Part shown: positions 45,447-54,043 of the stretch, in pieces
Layout: every line of letters begins with the position of its first letter
Numbering within the stretch: the stretch's first letter is position 1
Source: Marinobacterium rhizophilum
GTDB lineage: Bacteria > Pseudomonadota > Gammaproteobacteria > Pseudomonadales > Balneatricaceae
Direction: 5' to 3'
Length of the DNA: 64,000 nucleotides
Assembly: GCF_024397915.1 (NCBI RefSeq)
Contig: NZ_CP073347.1
Span: 3,224,001-3,288,000, forward strand
The notes under the pieces: model-generated
What the model was told of the DNA's origin: nothing
What the model saw: only the letters and a program-made list of their open reading frames with translations
Database searches by the model: none
Made by a program: the position numbers and the translations under genes

Positions 45447-46340
45447 TCAGTCCGGCGGCACCCAGGCGCGCAGGAAGTCGACAAACTTCTGCTGTACCGG
45501 CGCCACCTCAGCTTTCAGCCAGGCCGCTTCGGTGCACACCCGGGCCGTCACTCCCTTCAGCGGACGCAACACCACCCCCTGGCGGTTGAAGCTTCCGGCG
45601 CTTTGCAGGTGTACGGTCACGCCGATATTGGCGGCCACAAAGCCGAACACACCCTCGCTGTTATACGCCTCCTGAGCCACACTGGGCAGAAACCCTGCCT
45701 GGATACAGAGCGCATCAAGCTGGCGCCGGTAATGGGACCAACCGCTCATGCTCCCCAATACAAAGGGCTCCCGCGCCAGGTCGGCCAATTCCACCTCTGG
45801 CTGCTCAGCCAGGGGGTGGTGCTTTGGCAGCACCGCAACGTAGCGGTCCCGCTGCACGACGGTACGGTCGAGATCCGGCTCCAGCAGCGGTCCCGTCACG
45901 AAGGCGAAGTCGATAGCCCCTTCCTTGAGCTTATCCAGCTGCTGCTGGGTAGAACCGTATATCAGCTCGGTACTGATGTCGGGATAGCAGCGGTGAAAAC
46001 CGTCCAGAATGCTAGGAAGCTGGCCCGACACGGCGAAATCGGTGTAGCCAATGCGCAGCTGGCCGATATGCCCGGCGGCAGCCTTGCGGGCCTGCTGCAC
46101 GGCACTGTCCAGACGCACAAATATGGCCTTGGTCTCGGCCAGAAAAACGCGTCCGGCCTCGGTGAGCTCGACCCGGCGATTGGTGCGCAGCAGCAACACC
46201 TCACCGATGACGTCTTCCAGCTGCACAATGGTGCGACTCAGGGCCGGCTGGGCCAGGTTGAGCCGCTCGGCAGCGCGGCGAAAGTGCAGCTCCTCGGCCA
46301 CCGCTTCAAAGGCGCGCAAATGACGCAAATCGATTCGCAT
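45447..46340 (-). CDS. LysR-family transcriptional regulator
   Basis: 297 residues. The DNA-binding part reads DLRHLRAFEAVAEELHFRRA and LNLAQPALSRTIVQLEDVIG, followed by an effector domain (LRIGYTDFAVSGQLPSILDG). It sits between the amino-alcohol operon (same strand, 239 nt downstream) and the divergent symporter-amidohydrolase unit (231 bp away). The divergent side is the usual target, but either is possible. Confidence 0.92.
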   Translation of the reverse strand: MRIDLRHLRAFEAVAEELHFRRAAERLNLAQPALSRTIVQLEDVIGEVLLLRTNRRVELTEAGRVFLAETKAIFVRLDSAVQQARKAAAGHIGQLRIGYTDFAVSGQLPSILDGFHRCYPDISTELIYGSTQQQLDKLKEGAIDFAFVTGPLLEPDLDRTVVQRDRYVAVLPKHHPLAEQPEVELADLAREPFVLGSMSGWSHYRRQLDALCIQAGFLPSVAQEAYNSEGVFGFVAANIGVTVHLQSAGSFNRQGVVLRPLKGVTARVCTEAAWLKAEVAPVQQKFVDFLRAWVPPD

Positions 46341-46571
46341 AGTGATGCCCTTAAAGTATCAATTGTTAGCTATTCGATATTATACAAGTCACATTCGATC
46401 CTCTACCTTGAACGTCTGTCTGCATACGGCGCCTCTGCGTCGATGCCGGCGATCCTTTCAACTATCGGAGGTCATAAAGTCAGGGCTCAAGCCCGCTCCC
46501 ATTGCCAACAGATACTGCGCTGATTCGTTTCAACAATAAAAACAGCAAAAACCAAACAGACGAGGTTCATC

Positions 46572-47981
46572 ATGGGAAGTACCTTTCACGGCGTTATTGC
46601 CTTTGCGCTTCTTGCCAGCATGCTGCTGTGCGGCAGCCTGCTGCGCAACCGTATCAGTTTGCTGCGCAACTCACTGGTTCCGGCCAGCATCATCGGCGGC
46701 CTGCTGGGGTTCACGCTGCTCTCACTGGGGCTGATACCCGGTTTCGAGGCCACGGATTTCACGGCCCTGACCTTCCACTTTTTCACACTGAGCTTCATGT
46801 CCCTGTGCCTCACGGGCAACAGCAAGGATACGTCCCTGTCCGGCGGCAGCATAGTGCGCGGTGGCCTCTGGCTCACCCTGATCTGGACCATCAGCCTGGG
46901 GCTGCAGGGCGTGATCGGCTATGCAGTCATCGCGGCCTACGACGCCCTGACCGGCGCGAGTGTGAGCGAATGGCTCGGCGCCATTATCACCCACGGCTTT
47001 ACCCAGGGTCCGGGCCAGGCGCTGACCTACGGGGGCATCTGGGAGAAGGATTACGGCATTGAAAACGCCGCCCAGGTAGGCCTGATCTACGCCTCCCTCG
47101 GTTTTCTGGTGGCCTTCCTGGTCGGCGTGCCGATGGCGAAGAACTTTATCCGGCGCGGCCTGAACGCCAACAAGGCCTCGAATATGGGCGACGACTTCAA
47201 GTCCGGTTTTTACTCTGATGAACAGAAACCCGTCAGCGGGCACATGATTTCGCACCCGGCCAACCTCGACTCCCTGGCCTACCATTTGGGGCTGCTGGCC
47301 CTGGCGTACGTGCTGACCTACATCTGGCTTGGCGCCATGCAGCCGGTCGTGGCGGACTTCCAGCCCGGCGGCATCAACTTGTCGGTACTGTTCAGCTACA
47401 ACCTGTTTTTCTGTCACGGGCTGGCGGTCTGCGTACTGCTGCGCCTGACCATAGACCGCCTGGGTCTGTCACACCGGGTCGATGACGAAACCTTCAAGCG
47501 CATTACCGGCTCCTCGGTGGATTTCATGGTGGTCGGCACCCTGATGAGCATCAAATTTGCCGTGCTTTACGCCCTGCTGACCCCCATCCTGCTGGTGACC
47601 GCCGCCGTGACTCTGGCCACCCTGATCGGCTGCCTGTTCCTCGCTCGCCTCAGCGGCACTCTTGGCCGGGAGCGGGCTATCACAGCCTTCGGCTGCTGCT
47701 GCGGATCCACTGGTACCGGCCTGCTGCTGTTGCGCATGATGGATGCCAACTTCAGCACCTCGGTCCCCAAGGAGCTGGCGTTCTTCAACCTGGCGATTGT
47801 CATTACCAACTTTCATATCCTGTTCGTCTTCGCCCCGCTGGTACCCTCCCTCGGTGGCTGGACTTACCTGATGATCTTTGGCGGCAATGCGCTGCTCTTC
47901 CTTGCCTCTGTGCCATTGCTGATGAAACGCCGCCCCGAAGCTGGCCAGGCGCCTGTAAACCCGATCAAGGAGCCCTGTTAA
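46572..47981 (+). CDS. Sodium:glutamate symporter-family protein (GltS-like)
   Basis: 469 residues with about 11-12 helices. Features of the ESS/GltS family include the helix-loop HGFTQGPGQALTYGGIWE in the first half and FGCCCGSTGTGLLLLRMMD in the second, matching the paired re-entrant loops of these sodium-coupled carboxylate carriers. It is longer than E. coli GltS (401), with an extra hydrophilic stretch at about 185-225. The amidohydrolase gene begins on the base after its stop, so a product or substrate of that enzyme (an amino acid or N-acylated acid) may be its cargo. Confidence 0.85.
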   Translation: MGSTFHGVIAFALLASMLLCGSLLRNRISLLRNSLVPASIIGGLLGFTLLSLGLIPGFEATDFTALTFHFFTLSFMSLCLTGNSKDTSLSGGSIVRGGLWLTLIWTISLGLQGVIGYAVIAAYDALTGASVSEWLGAIITHGFTQGPGQALTYGGIWEKDYGIENAAQVGLIYASLGFLVAFLVGVPMAKNFIRRGLNANKASNMGDDFKSGFYSDEQKPVSGHMISHPANLDSLAYHLGLLALAYVLTYIWLGAMQPVVADFQPGGINLSVLFSYNLFFCHGLAVCVLLRLTIDRLGLSHRVDDETFKRITGSSVDFMVVGTLMSIKFAVLYALLTPILLVTAAVTLATLIGCLFLARLSGTLGRERAITAFGCCCGSTGTGLLLLRMMDANFSTSVPKELAFFNLAIVITNFHILFVFAPLVPSLGGWTYLMIFGGNALLFLASVPLLMKRRPEAGQAPVNPIKEPC

Positions 47982-49610
47982 ATGTCCATTACCGTGTTCG
48001 CTGCCAGGCGCATCATCACCATGAACCCGTCGCAGCCAGAGGCCACCCATATCGCGGTACGCGATGGCCGCGTGCTGGCGGTGGGGCCGCTGGAGTCCAT
48101 GCAGGAACTGGGACCATATAGCCTGGATGAGCGTTTCGCCGATAACTTTATCCTGCCGGGTTTCGTCGAGGGACACAGCCACGCGCTGGAAGGTGCCATG
48201 TGGAACTATCTGTACCTGGGCTATTTTCCCCGCACCGACCCCGATGGCCGGTGCTGGGAAGGCGCCAGCAGCATCGAGGCCATGCAGCAGTGCCTGCGCC
48301 AGGCCGCTGCAAAATTGCCCGCCGATACGCCGCTGATCGCCTGGGGCTTCGATCCGGTGTATTTCGAGGGCAGCCGCATCGATCGACGTCAGCTCGATGC
48401 CGCTGTGGATAATCGTCCGGTGGTCGTCATGCACGCCAATCTGCATGTGATGACGGTCAACAGCCGGATGCTGCAGCTGTCACGCCTGGATCAGCACGCC
48501 GGTGTCGAGGGCATCATGCTCGACAGCGGCGGCCGGCCCAATGGCGAACTGCAGGAGATGGCTGCCATGCATGCCATCTTTGAAACCCTGGGTACCAACC
48601 TGTTCGAATCGGTATCGGCCCCCGAAACCCTGCGCCGCTACGGCCAGGTGGCCCGCAATGCCGGCGTGACCACCATTACCGATCTGTATAACCCGCTTAC
48701 CGACGAGGGCATCGCCACGCTGCGCCAGGTTACCGCCGAGCAAGGGTTCCCCGCGCGGCTGGTGCCGGCGCTGAGCGCCCTGTCCTGGACGCCGGAGCAA
48801 GGTGTCGAACGGCTGCGGCAGTGCCTGGAACTGGGTAATGACAAGCTGCACTTCGGGCTGGTCAAGATGATGACCGACGGCTCCATCCAGGGTTACACGG
48901 CCCGCATGAAATGGCCCTTCTACCACGATGGCCATGGCAATGGCATCTGGAACGCCCCGCCCGATGCGTTGCAGCACATGGTGCAGGTCTATCATCAGGC
49001 CGGGCTGCAGCTGCATATCCATACCAACGGCGACGAGGCCGTGGAGCTGATGCTGGATGCGGTGGAAACGGCGCTGGAGCTTTGGCCCCGCGCCGACCAC
49101 CGTCACACGCTGCAACACTGCCAGGTCATCGACCATGCCCAGCTGCGCCGCACCGCCAAGCTCGGCCTGTGCCTCAACATGTTTGCCAATCACCTGTACT
49201 ACTGGGGTGATATTCACCGCGAACGTACCCTCGGTTTCGAGCGCAGCCGTCGCCTCGAGCCCCTGGCGTCGGCACGGCGCCAGGGCATAGTGACCGCCAT
49301 CCATAGCGACGCGCCGGTCACGCCACTGGGGCCGCTGTTCACCGCCTGGTGCGCCGTCATGCGCCAGAGCGCATCCGGCCAGGTGCTGGGCGAACACGAA
49401 AGGGTCAGCGTGGCCGAGGCGCTGGAGATGATTACGCTGGGCGCCGCCTATACGCTACGACTGGATGACCGGGTGGGCAGCCTTGAAGTCGGCAAGTACG
49501 CCGATATGGCGGTACTCGGACAGGATCCCTATGCCGTTGAACCGGACCAGTTGCGGGATATTCCGGTGCTGGCCACGGTGCTGGGGGGCCAGGTGCATGC
49601 CAATCGCTGA
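47982..49610 (+). CDS. YtcJ-like metal-dependent amidohydrolase
   Basis: 542 residues of the amidohydrolase 3 family. The N-terminal beta domain is followed by the metal-binding HxH (GFVEGHSHALEGA), a mid-sequence VKMMTDGSIQGYT (carboxylated-Lys region), LHIHTNGDEAVELMLD, HCQVIDH, and the terminal Asp in AIHSDAPVTPLGP. Enzymes of this type hydrolyse amide or ester bonds of small metabolites. The ATG immediately follows the symporter stop (TAAATG) with AAGGAG upstream, and the end overlaps the CobW-type GTPase gene by 14 nt, so all three genes are coupled. Confidence 0.92.
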   Translation: MSITVFAARRIITMNPSQPEATHIAVRDGRVLAVGPLESMQELGPYSLDERFADNFILPGFVEGHSHALEGAMWNYLYLGYFPRTDPDGRCWEGASSIEAMQQCLRQAAAKLPADTPLIAWGFDPVYFEGSRIDRRQLDAAVDNRPVVVMHANLHVMTVNSRMLQLSRLDQHAGVEGIMLDSGGRPNGELQEMAAMHAIFETLGTNLFESVSAPETLRRYGQVARNAGVTTITDLYNPLTDEGIATLRQVTAEQGFPARLVPALSALSWTPEQGVERLRQCLELGNDKLHFGLVKMMTDGSIQGYTARMKWPFYHDGHGNGIWNAPPDALQHMVQVYHQAGLQLHIHTNGDEAVELMLDAVETALELWPRADHRHTLQHCQVIDHAQLRRTAKLGLCLNMFANHLYYWGDIHRERTLGFERSRRLEPLASARRQGIVTAIHSDAPVTPLGPLFTAWCAVMRQSASGQVLGEHERVSVAEALEMITLGAAYTLRLDDRVGSLEVGKYADMAVLGQDPYAVEPDQLRDIPVLATVLGGQVHANR

Positions 49611-50574
49611 AAAGGTTCCCCTGACCGTCATCAGTGGTTTCCTGGGGGCCGGCAAGACCAGCTGGCTCAACCGGCAGATTCGCGCCGGCCTGCCCCGCAA
49701 CAGCCTGATTCTGGTAAACGACTTTGGCGCGATCAATATCGATGCCCAACTGATCGAATACCAGGACGAGCGCATTCTGCGCCTGGCCAATGGCTGCATC
49801 TGCTGCACCCTCGGCGGCACCCTGGCCGAGCAGCTGGCCCAGGCCATGCGCATGGAGCCGCGCCCCAGCGCCCTCTATATCGAGGCCAGCGGTGTCGCGG
49901 AACCGGCCCGCATTGCCGATATCGCCCGGGTTTCACGCCAGCTCAGCCTCGCAGCAGTGGTGTGCCTGGTCGATGCCAGCCAGATCGACGCCCACGCCAG
50001 CAGCCGCTACACCGGTACTGTCTGGCGTGCCCAGATCAGAACCGCAGACCAGCTGCACGTCAATCGCATGGCCACCGACAGCTCCCGTCGGGCAGGTCAG
50101 CTGGCGGCACTGCGGGTACTCAACCCGGGCGCAAGGCTCTGTCTTGAGGGCGATCAAGCGTCCACGCCGGACGACAGGGCGAGCACCGCACTGGACCCGA
50201 CAGCGACAGCACCCGTACTGGCAGCGGCAAACCGGGTTGCCTCCCGCGCACCGACATCCGCAGCCGGGCACGCCTGGCGCTCGGCCAGCCTGAACTATGC
50301 CGGCCCCGTTGATGCCATTCAGCTCGAAGCACTGCTGCAGCAATACGCCGACGTGGTGCTGCGCGCCAAGGGCATACTGGCACGCGGCGATCACGCCCGC
50401 CCCCAGGTCTTTCAACTCAGCGGCAGCCGCACCAGCTGGCTGCCGGCCAGGCCCACCGCGGCAGGCAACCAGCTGGTCTGCATCGGCATCGGCGGGCCAC
50501 GTTTCGATGCCCTTATACAGCAACTGGAGGCGCTGAATCCGACCGACAGCCCTCAACCCGTCCCTGTCCGCTAG
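49597..50574 (+). CDS. CobW/COG0523-family GTP-binding metallochaperone
   Basis: 325 residues. Walker A is FLGAGKTSWLN (about 15-25), the switch region VNDFGAINID is present, and the metal-binding CxCC motif appears in NGCICCTLGGTLAEQ, with SGVAEPARI following. The expected guanine-specificity motif NKxD is altered (VNRMATD), so nucleotide preference is uncertain. A short C-terminal CobW domain (about 225-320) is His-poor. It overlaps the amidohydrolase stop by 14 nt, which suggests that it delivers zinc or another metal to that enzyme. Its own terminator follows. Confidence 0.88.
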   Translation: MPIAEKVPLTVISGFLGAGKTSWLNRQIRAGLPRNSLILVNDFGAINIDAQLIEYQDERILRLANGCICCTLGGTLAEQLAQAMRMEPRPSALYIEASGVAEPARIADIARVSRQLSLAAVVCLVDASQIDAHASSRYTGTVWRAQIRTADQLHVNRMATDSSRRAGQLAALRVLNPGARLCLEGDQASTPDDRASTALDPTATAPVLAAANRVASRAPTSAAGHAWRSASLNYAGPVDAIQLEALLQQYADVVLRAKGILARGDHARPQVFQLSGSRTSWLPARPTAAGNQLVCIGIGGPRFDALIQQLEALNPTDSPQPVPVR

Positions 50575-50586
50575 TCCCTTTAAACC

Positions 50587-50620
50587 CCGGGCGCCCGCAG
50601 CTCCGGCGCCCGGTTTTTTG
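50587..50620 (+). terminator. Rho-independent terminator
   Basis: A 9-bp perfect stem CCGGGCGCC (50587-50595) and GGCGCCCGG (50605-50613), a 9-nt loop and six T, ending the symporter-amidohydrolase-GTPase unit. Confidence 0.93.
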
Positions 50621-50909
50621 GTTTTCTGGCGGGCAACTTTGCCCCCCTTCTGCGACACGGCATCCAGCACCCGCCCTGGGCAAGCTGGATTACTTTCACT
50701 CACTTTCAGATGCAATTCAGTTTCGGCGACTAAGGTGAATTCCAGCTTCGCAACGGGCGCAACTTCCAGGCCCTGCGAACAACCTGGCGGGCCGCTGGAG
50801 CCGCCATTTCCCTTAAGCCAAACCGTATCCGTGCGTGTTGCTTGCTCGTTGTGACTGTCTCCCCTTCAGGCCCAGCGCGCAGCACACCCGGCGGATACAG
50901 GAGAAAATA
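50621..50909 (+). other. Intergenic region before the NPCA-repeat operon
   Basis: About 290 bp without a convincing gene. It should carry the promoter of the repeat-protein operon, but no strong -35/-10 pair is obvious. A pyrimidine-rich stretch with repeated CACT (TTTCACTCACTTTC near 50695) is the only visible oddity. Confidence 0.5.
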
Positions 50910-51263
50910 ATGAAAAACTCATTCCGTGTTAGCGCGCTGGCCCAGGCCGTGACACCGCAGAAAAAAGCCATGGTTTACGTCTCATCCGCCCTGCTCGCCG
51001 CCGTACTGAGTACAGCCCCGCTTGCCCAGGCATCCTGCGCGGCCAATCCCTGTGCAGCCAAGAGCCAGACCAATCCCTGTGCCGCGAAGAACCCCTGCGC
51101 GCTGAAAAAGCCCTGTGCTGCCAACCCGTGCGCGGCTAACCCCTGTGCTGCAAAGAACCCCTGCGCTGCGGCTAACCCCTGCGCGACCGCGAATCCCTGC
51201 GCCGCGAAAAACCCCTGCGCCGCCAATCCCTGTGCCGCCAAGAACCCCTGCGCCACCAAGTAA
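50910..51263 (+). CDS. Exported NPCA-repeat cysteine-rich protein
   Basis: 117 residues. A signal peptide with a long n-region (cleavage expected after AQA, residue 41) is followed by a mature part made almost only of NPCA(A/T)K and NPCAA units: 13 Cys in about 75 residues, nearly all in N-P-C-A. There is no heme motif. The regular proline turn and thiol spacing suggest metal binding or a disulfide-linked rod in the periplasm or outside the cell. The ATG has CAGGAG upstream. The signal peptide resembles that of the next gene, so the two are paralogues. No known function is recognised. Confidence 0.85.
   Translation: MKNSFRVSALAQAVTPQKKAMVYVSSALLAAVLSTAPLAQASCAANPCAAKSQTNPCAAKNPCALKKPCAANPCAANPCAAKNPCAAANPCATANPCAAKNPCAANPCAAKNPCATK
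51035..51262 (+). repeat. NPCA codon repeat array (gene 1)
   Basis: Degenerate tandem repeats of 12-15 bp (AAY CCC TGY GCN GCN AAR) coding for the NPCAAK units. Synonymous codons vary between units (AACCCC, AATCCC), so the array is maintained at protein level. Confidence 0.9.
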
Positions 51264-51294
51264 ACGTAGCGGCCCCGTGCCCGAGGAGACAATA

Positions 51295-52230
51295 ATGAAA
51301 ACAATATTCCACATGCGCGCGCTGAGCGCCGCCATTGCACGTCAGCACCGGCCCATGGCATATGTTTCTTCCGGCCTGCTGGCGACGCTGCTCACAGCAG
51401 CACCCCTTGCCCAGGCGGCACATCACGCCTGCTCCGCCAACCCCTGTGCCGTCAAGGAACAGACGAACCCCTGTGCAGCCACGAATCCGTGCGCGCTGAA
51501 AAATCCCTGCGCCGCCAAGAACCCGTGCACTGCCAACCCCTGTGCAGCTAAAAATCCCTGCGCTGTGAAGAACCCCTGTGCAGCAACCCCCTGTGCAGCC
51601 AAGAATCCCTGCGCTACCAAAAACCCTTGTGCGGCCAACCCCTGCGCAGCCAATCCCTGCGCAGCTAATCCTTGTGCGGCTAAGAACCCCTGTGCCGCCA
51701 AACAGATCCAGCGCCCGGCTGATTACCGCCCCTACCAGGGTGATCAGATCGCCCTGATCGAGCGTGGTGCCGAGTTGTACCAGGACACCAGCCTGAGCAG
51801 CAACGGCATGTCCTGCGGGACCTGCCACAATGGCAATGCCGCTTTTCAGGCGAGCTTCGCCGATGCGTTCCCGCACCGGGTCGCCATGGCGGACAATCTT
51901 TATGGCATGAAGACCATCCAGCTCGATGAAATGATCCAGCTCTGCATGGTACAGCCCATGGCCACCCAGCCGCTGGCCTGGGATAGCGAGGAACTGGCCG
52001 CCCTGGTCGCCTACACCTCCGCTGTACAAAAGGGCTTCAAGCCCGCGGCGGCAAACCCCTGTGCCGCCAACCCATGCGCAGCGAATCCCTGTGCGGTGAA
52101 AAAACCCTGCGCGGCTAACCCGTGCGCGGCAAAGAATCCCTGTGCAGCTAACCCCTGCGCCGCGAAAAATCCCTGTGCAGCCAATCCCTGCGCGGCAAAG
52201 AACCCCTGCGCTGCCAAAGCCAGGATCTAA
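51295..52230 (+). CDS. Exported NPCA-repeat protein with c-type heme domain
   Basis: 311 residues. A signal peptide (cleavage after AQA at 41) is followed by a first NPCA block (about 45-136, 16 Cys), a mono-heme cytochrome c domain with CGTCH at 174-178 (SNGMSCGTCHNGNAAFQ) and Met candidates for the sixth ligand (GMKTIQLDEM), then a second NPCA block (about 251-309, 10 Cys). In all there are about 29 Cys. It lies 31 nt after the smaller paralogue, with GAGGAGA upstream. A heme domain between thiol-rich arrays suggests electron transfer coupled to metal or thiol chemistry in the periplasm or at the surface. Function unknown. Confidence 0.87.
   Translation: MKTIFHMRALSAAIARQHRPMAYVSSGLLATLLTAAPLAQAAHHACSANPCAVKEQTNPCAATNPCALKNPCAAKNPCTANPCAAKNPCAVKNPCAATPCAAKNPCATKNPCAANPCAANPCAANPCAAKNPCAAKQIQRPADYRPYQGDQIALIERGAELYQDTSLSSNGMSCGTCHNGNAAFQASFADAFPHRVAMADNLYGMKTIQLDEMIQLCMVQPMATQPLAWDSEELAALVAYTSAVQKGFKPAAANPCAANPCAANPCAVKKPCAANPCAAKNPCAANPCAAKNPCAANPCAAKNPCAAKARI
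51430..51702 (+). repeat. NPCA codon repeat array, N-terminal block (gene 2)
   Basis: Tandem NPCAxK/NPCAA coding units, about 15 of them, including a variant TPC. Synonymous codon variation is again high. Confidence 0.9.
52046..52218 (+). repeat. NPCA codon repeat array, C-terminal block (gene 2)
   Basis: Ten further xPC units after the heme domain, with a higher-order period of about 33 bp (NPCAANPCAAK) repeated three times near the end. Confidence 0.9.
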
Positions 52231-52320
52231 GCTCGTTCAGGGGCAACGCGGATCAGGCAGCGTGTTTAGCTGCCCGGTCCGCTAATATTCAGTGTTCCAC
52301 TCGCTGCACAGGAAGTTTCA

Positions 52321-53073
52321 ATGTCATCCGACTGGTCCGCATTACCCCAGGTACCACTGCAGCCTCCGGAAGCTGCTGCAACACTTGATGCCGCTGAGCG
52401 TGCCGCCCTGCTGGATGCCGCCGGCCGACAGCGACAGGCGCTGCAGGCCCTAAGCCGTGGCGGCACCAACGTGGTAGCCGAGATCCTGAAAGGCCAGGGC
52501 ACCTTTTATGAGATGAACCACTTTCCCGAGGGCGATGTATTCGATGACCAGAGTCATTGCCAGTACTACTACCACGCCCACCGCGAAGACGGTGAGCACG
52601 GTCACTTTCACACCTTCGTACGCCGCCCGGTGATGCCGGCGGACATGCGGCCGTCCGCCGGTTTCGCCCACACCGAACCCTGGCCCGAAGGCGACGACGA
52701 GCTGGCACACCTGATCTGCATTTCCATGGACAGCTGGGGACTCCCGGCGGGCCTTTTCGCCACTAACCGCTGGGTCACCGACCAGACCTGGTACAGTGCC
52801 GAGGACAGCATCCGCCTGCTGGATGCCTTTGCCGTGGACCACGCCCGGCCCAACCTGGCCGTCAACCAGTGGCTGACCCAGTTCATGCGCCTGTACCGAC
52901 CGCAGATCGCGGCCCTGCTGCGCCACCGTGACAGGGTGATTGCGGCCTGGCAGCAGGCGCACCCCGGGCAGGATGTGCTGGAAGACCGGACGCTGGAAAT
53001 CACCGGTTATCTCGCCGTCGATACCCAGGGCTGGATCAGCGAACTTGAAGTCCTGGTAGCCACAGAGGCCTGA
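52321..53073 (+). CDS. DUF6969-type His-rich protein
   Basis: 250 residues, with no signal peptide or membrane helix. The central motif MNHFPEGDVFDDQSHCQYYY, continuing HAHREDGEHGHFHTF, is characteristic of DUF6969, a family of unknown function; the cluster of seven His with Glu/Asp could bind a metal. The remainder is helical (DQTWYSAEDSIRLLDAF and QWLTQFMRLYRPQIAALL). An AGGAAG site precedes the ATG. It is 90 nt after the heme-containing repeat protein on the same strand, and I infer that it belongs to the same operon as a cytoplasmic partner. Confidence 0.75.
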   Translation: MSSDWSALPQVPLQPPEAAATLDAAERAALLDAAGRQRQALQALSRGGTNVVAEILKGQGTFYEMNHFPEGDVFDDQSHCQYYYHAHREDGEHGHFHTFVRRPVMPADMRPSAGFAHTEPWPEGDDELAHLICISMDSWGLPAGLFATNRWVTDQTWYSAEDSIRLLDAFAVDHARPNLAVNQWLTQFMRLYRPQIAALLRHRDRVIAAWQQAHPGQDVLEDRTLEITGYLAVDTQGWISELEVLVATEA

Positions 53074-53076
53074 GCC

Positions 53077-53916
53077 CTAACCTTTTAAACGATCAAGCAG
53101 GTCTGTCACGAGCTGGTGATGCTCACCGTGCAGGCCGTAGGCTGCGTAGGCCTTCATTTTGATCACAGGTGCATCCGCAACCCTGTGCAACTGCCCCGTT
53201 TCCAGCAATGGCTGCACTATGCCCTGGGGCAGATAGGCTGCCCCGCCGCATTGCTGAATCAGGTTGAGCGCCAGCCGCCCACTGTTCACCCGCCCCCGGG
53301 CAAGCAGCCGCTGGGGGAAGTGGCTTTCGTGCAGGCTCGCAAAAGTCGTCCCCCACTCTACCCGGATATAGCCCTCGCCGATCGCGGCGTCCACCGACTG
53401 CCCTGCCCGGCTGGACACCAGTGACAGAGCCACGTTGGCGACTTCCTGCACGGCCACATTCTGGATGCGCGGCGGCTCGTACATGAAGCCCACATCGATC
53501 ATGCCCTGCTCCAGCTTCTCCACGACCCGCAGTGGCGTGCTTTCCTCGGCTCGCAGCCCAAGGCTCGGAAAATCCCGGTAGATACCGTTGAGCCAGTCCT
53601 GCACAAAGATGTCCCACAGACTGGCCACCCCGGCCACCACCAGCCGCCGCTTGTGCCGCTCACTCAGGGCCGTGTCTTCGAAGGCACGCTCCCAGGCGCC
53701 GAGAATAAAGCGGGCATGACGCTCCATGCGCTCTCCGGCCGGGGTCAGGCCGATCCGATGATGCTGGCGGGTAAAGAGTGACAGCCCCAGATGGTCTTCC
53801 AGCTGGCGAATACGGGCGCTGACGGTGGAGGCCGACACACAAAGATTTTCCGACGCCCGCCCGAAATTGCGGGTGCGACTGACTTCCAGGAACGTTTTCA
53901 GCAACAGGGTATCCAT
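53077..53916 (-). CDS. LysR-family transcriptional regulator
   Basis: 279 residues. It has the helix-turn-helix MDTLLLKTFLEVSRTRNFGR with VSASTVSARIRQLEDHLG, and an effector domain from about 90. The start at 53916 (MDTLLL) is typical; a longer N-terminus is unlikely. It is divergent from the SulP transporter (127-bp gap) and convergent with the DUF6969 gene (3-bp gap). SulP is its most likely target. Confidence 0.9.
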   Translation of the reverse strand: MDTLLLKTFLEVSRTRNFGRASENLCVSASTVSARIRQLEDHLGLSLFTRQHHRIGLTPAGERMERHARFILGAWERAFEDTALSERHKRRLVVAGVASLWDIFVQDWLNGIYRDFPSLGLRAEESTPLRVVEKLEQGMIDVGFMYEPPRIQNVAVQEVANVALSLVSSRAGQSVDAAIGEGYIRVEWGTTFASLHESHFPQRLLARGRVNSGRLALNLIQQCGGAAYLPQGIVQPLLETGQLHRVADAPVIKMKAYAAYGLHGEHHQLVTDLLDRLKG

Positions 53917-54043
53917 GGGCACTGTCCTTTGGAGCAATTCATCCCATATTCGATTTTATTGTTCGTTACTTCCAGTATTTTTCGTTTTTCAGTACGTCAA
54001 AAAGCCTCTACCCTGCCGGCTCGAGACCTTTCGCGGAGAGATC

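Noticed and set aside
51172..52029. Minus-strand Gly/Ala-rich frame opposite the NPCA-repeat genes
   Set aside because: Mirror image of the codon repeat; the plus strand has the signal peptides, ribosome sites and heme motif.
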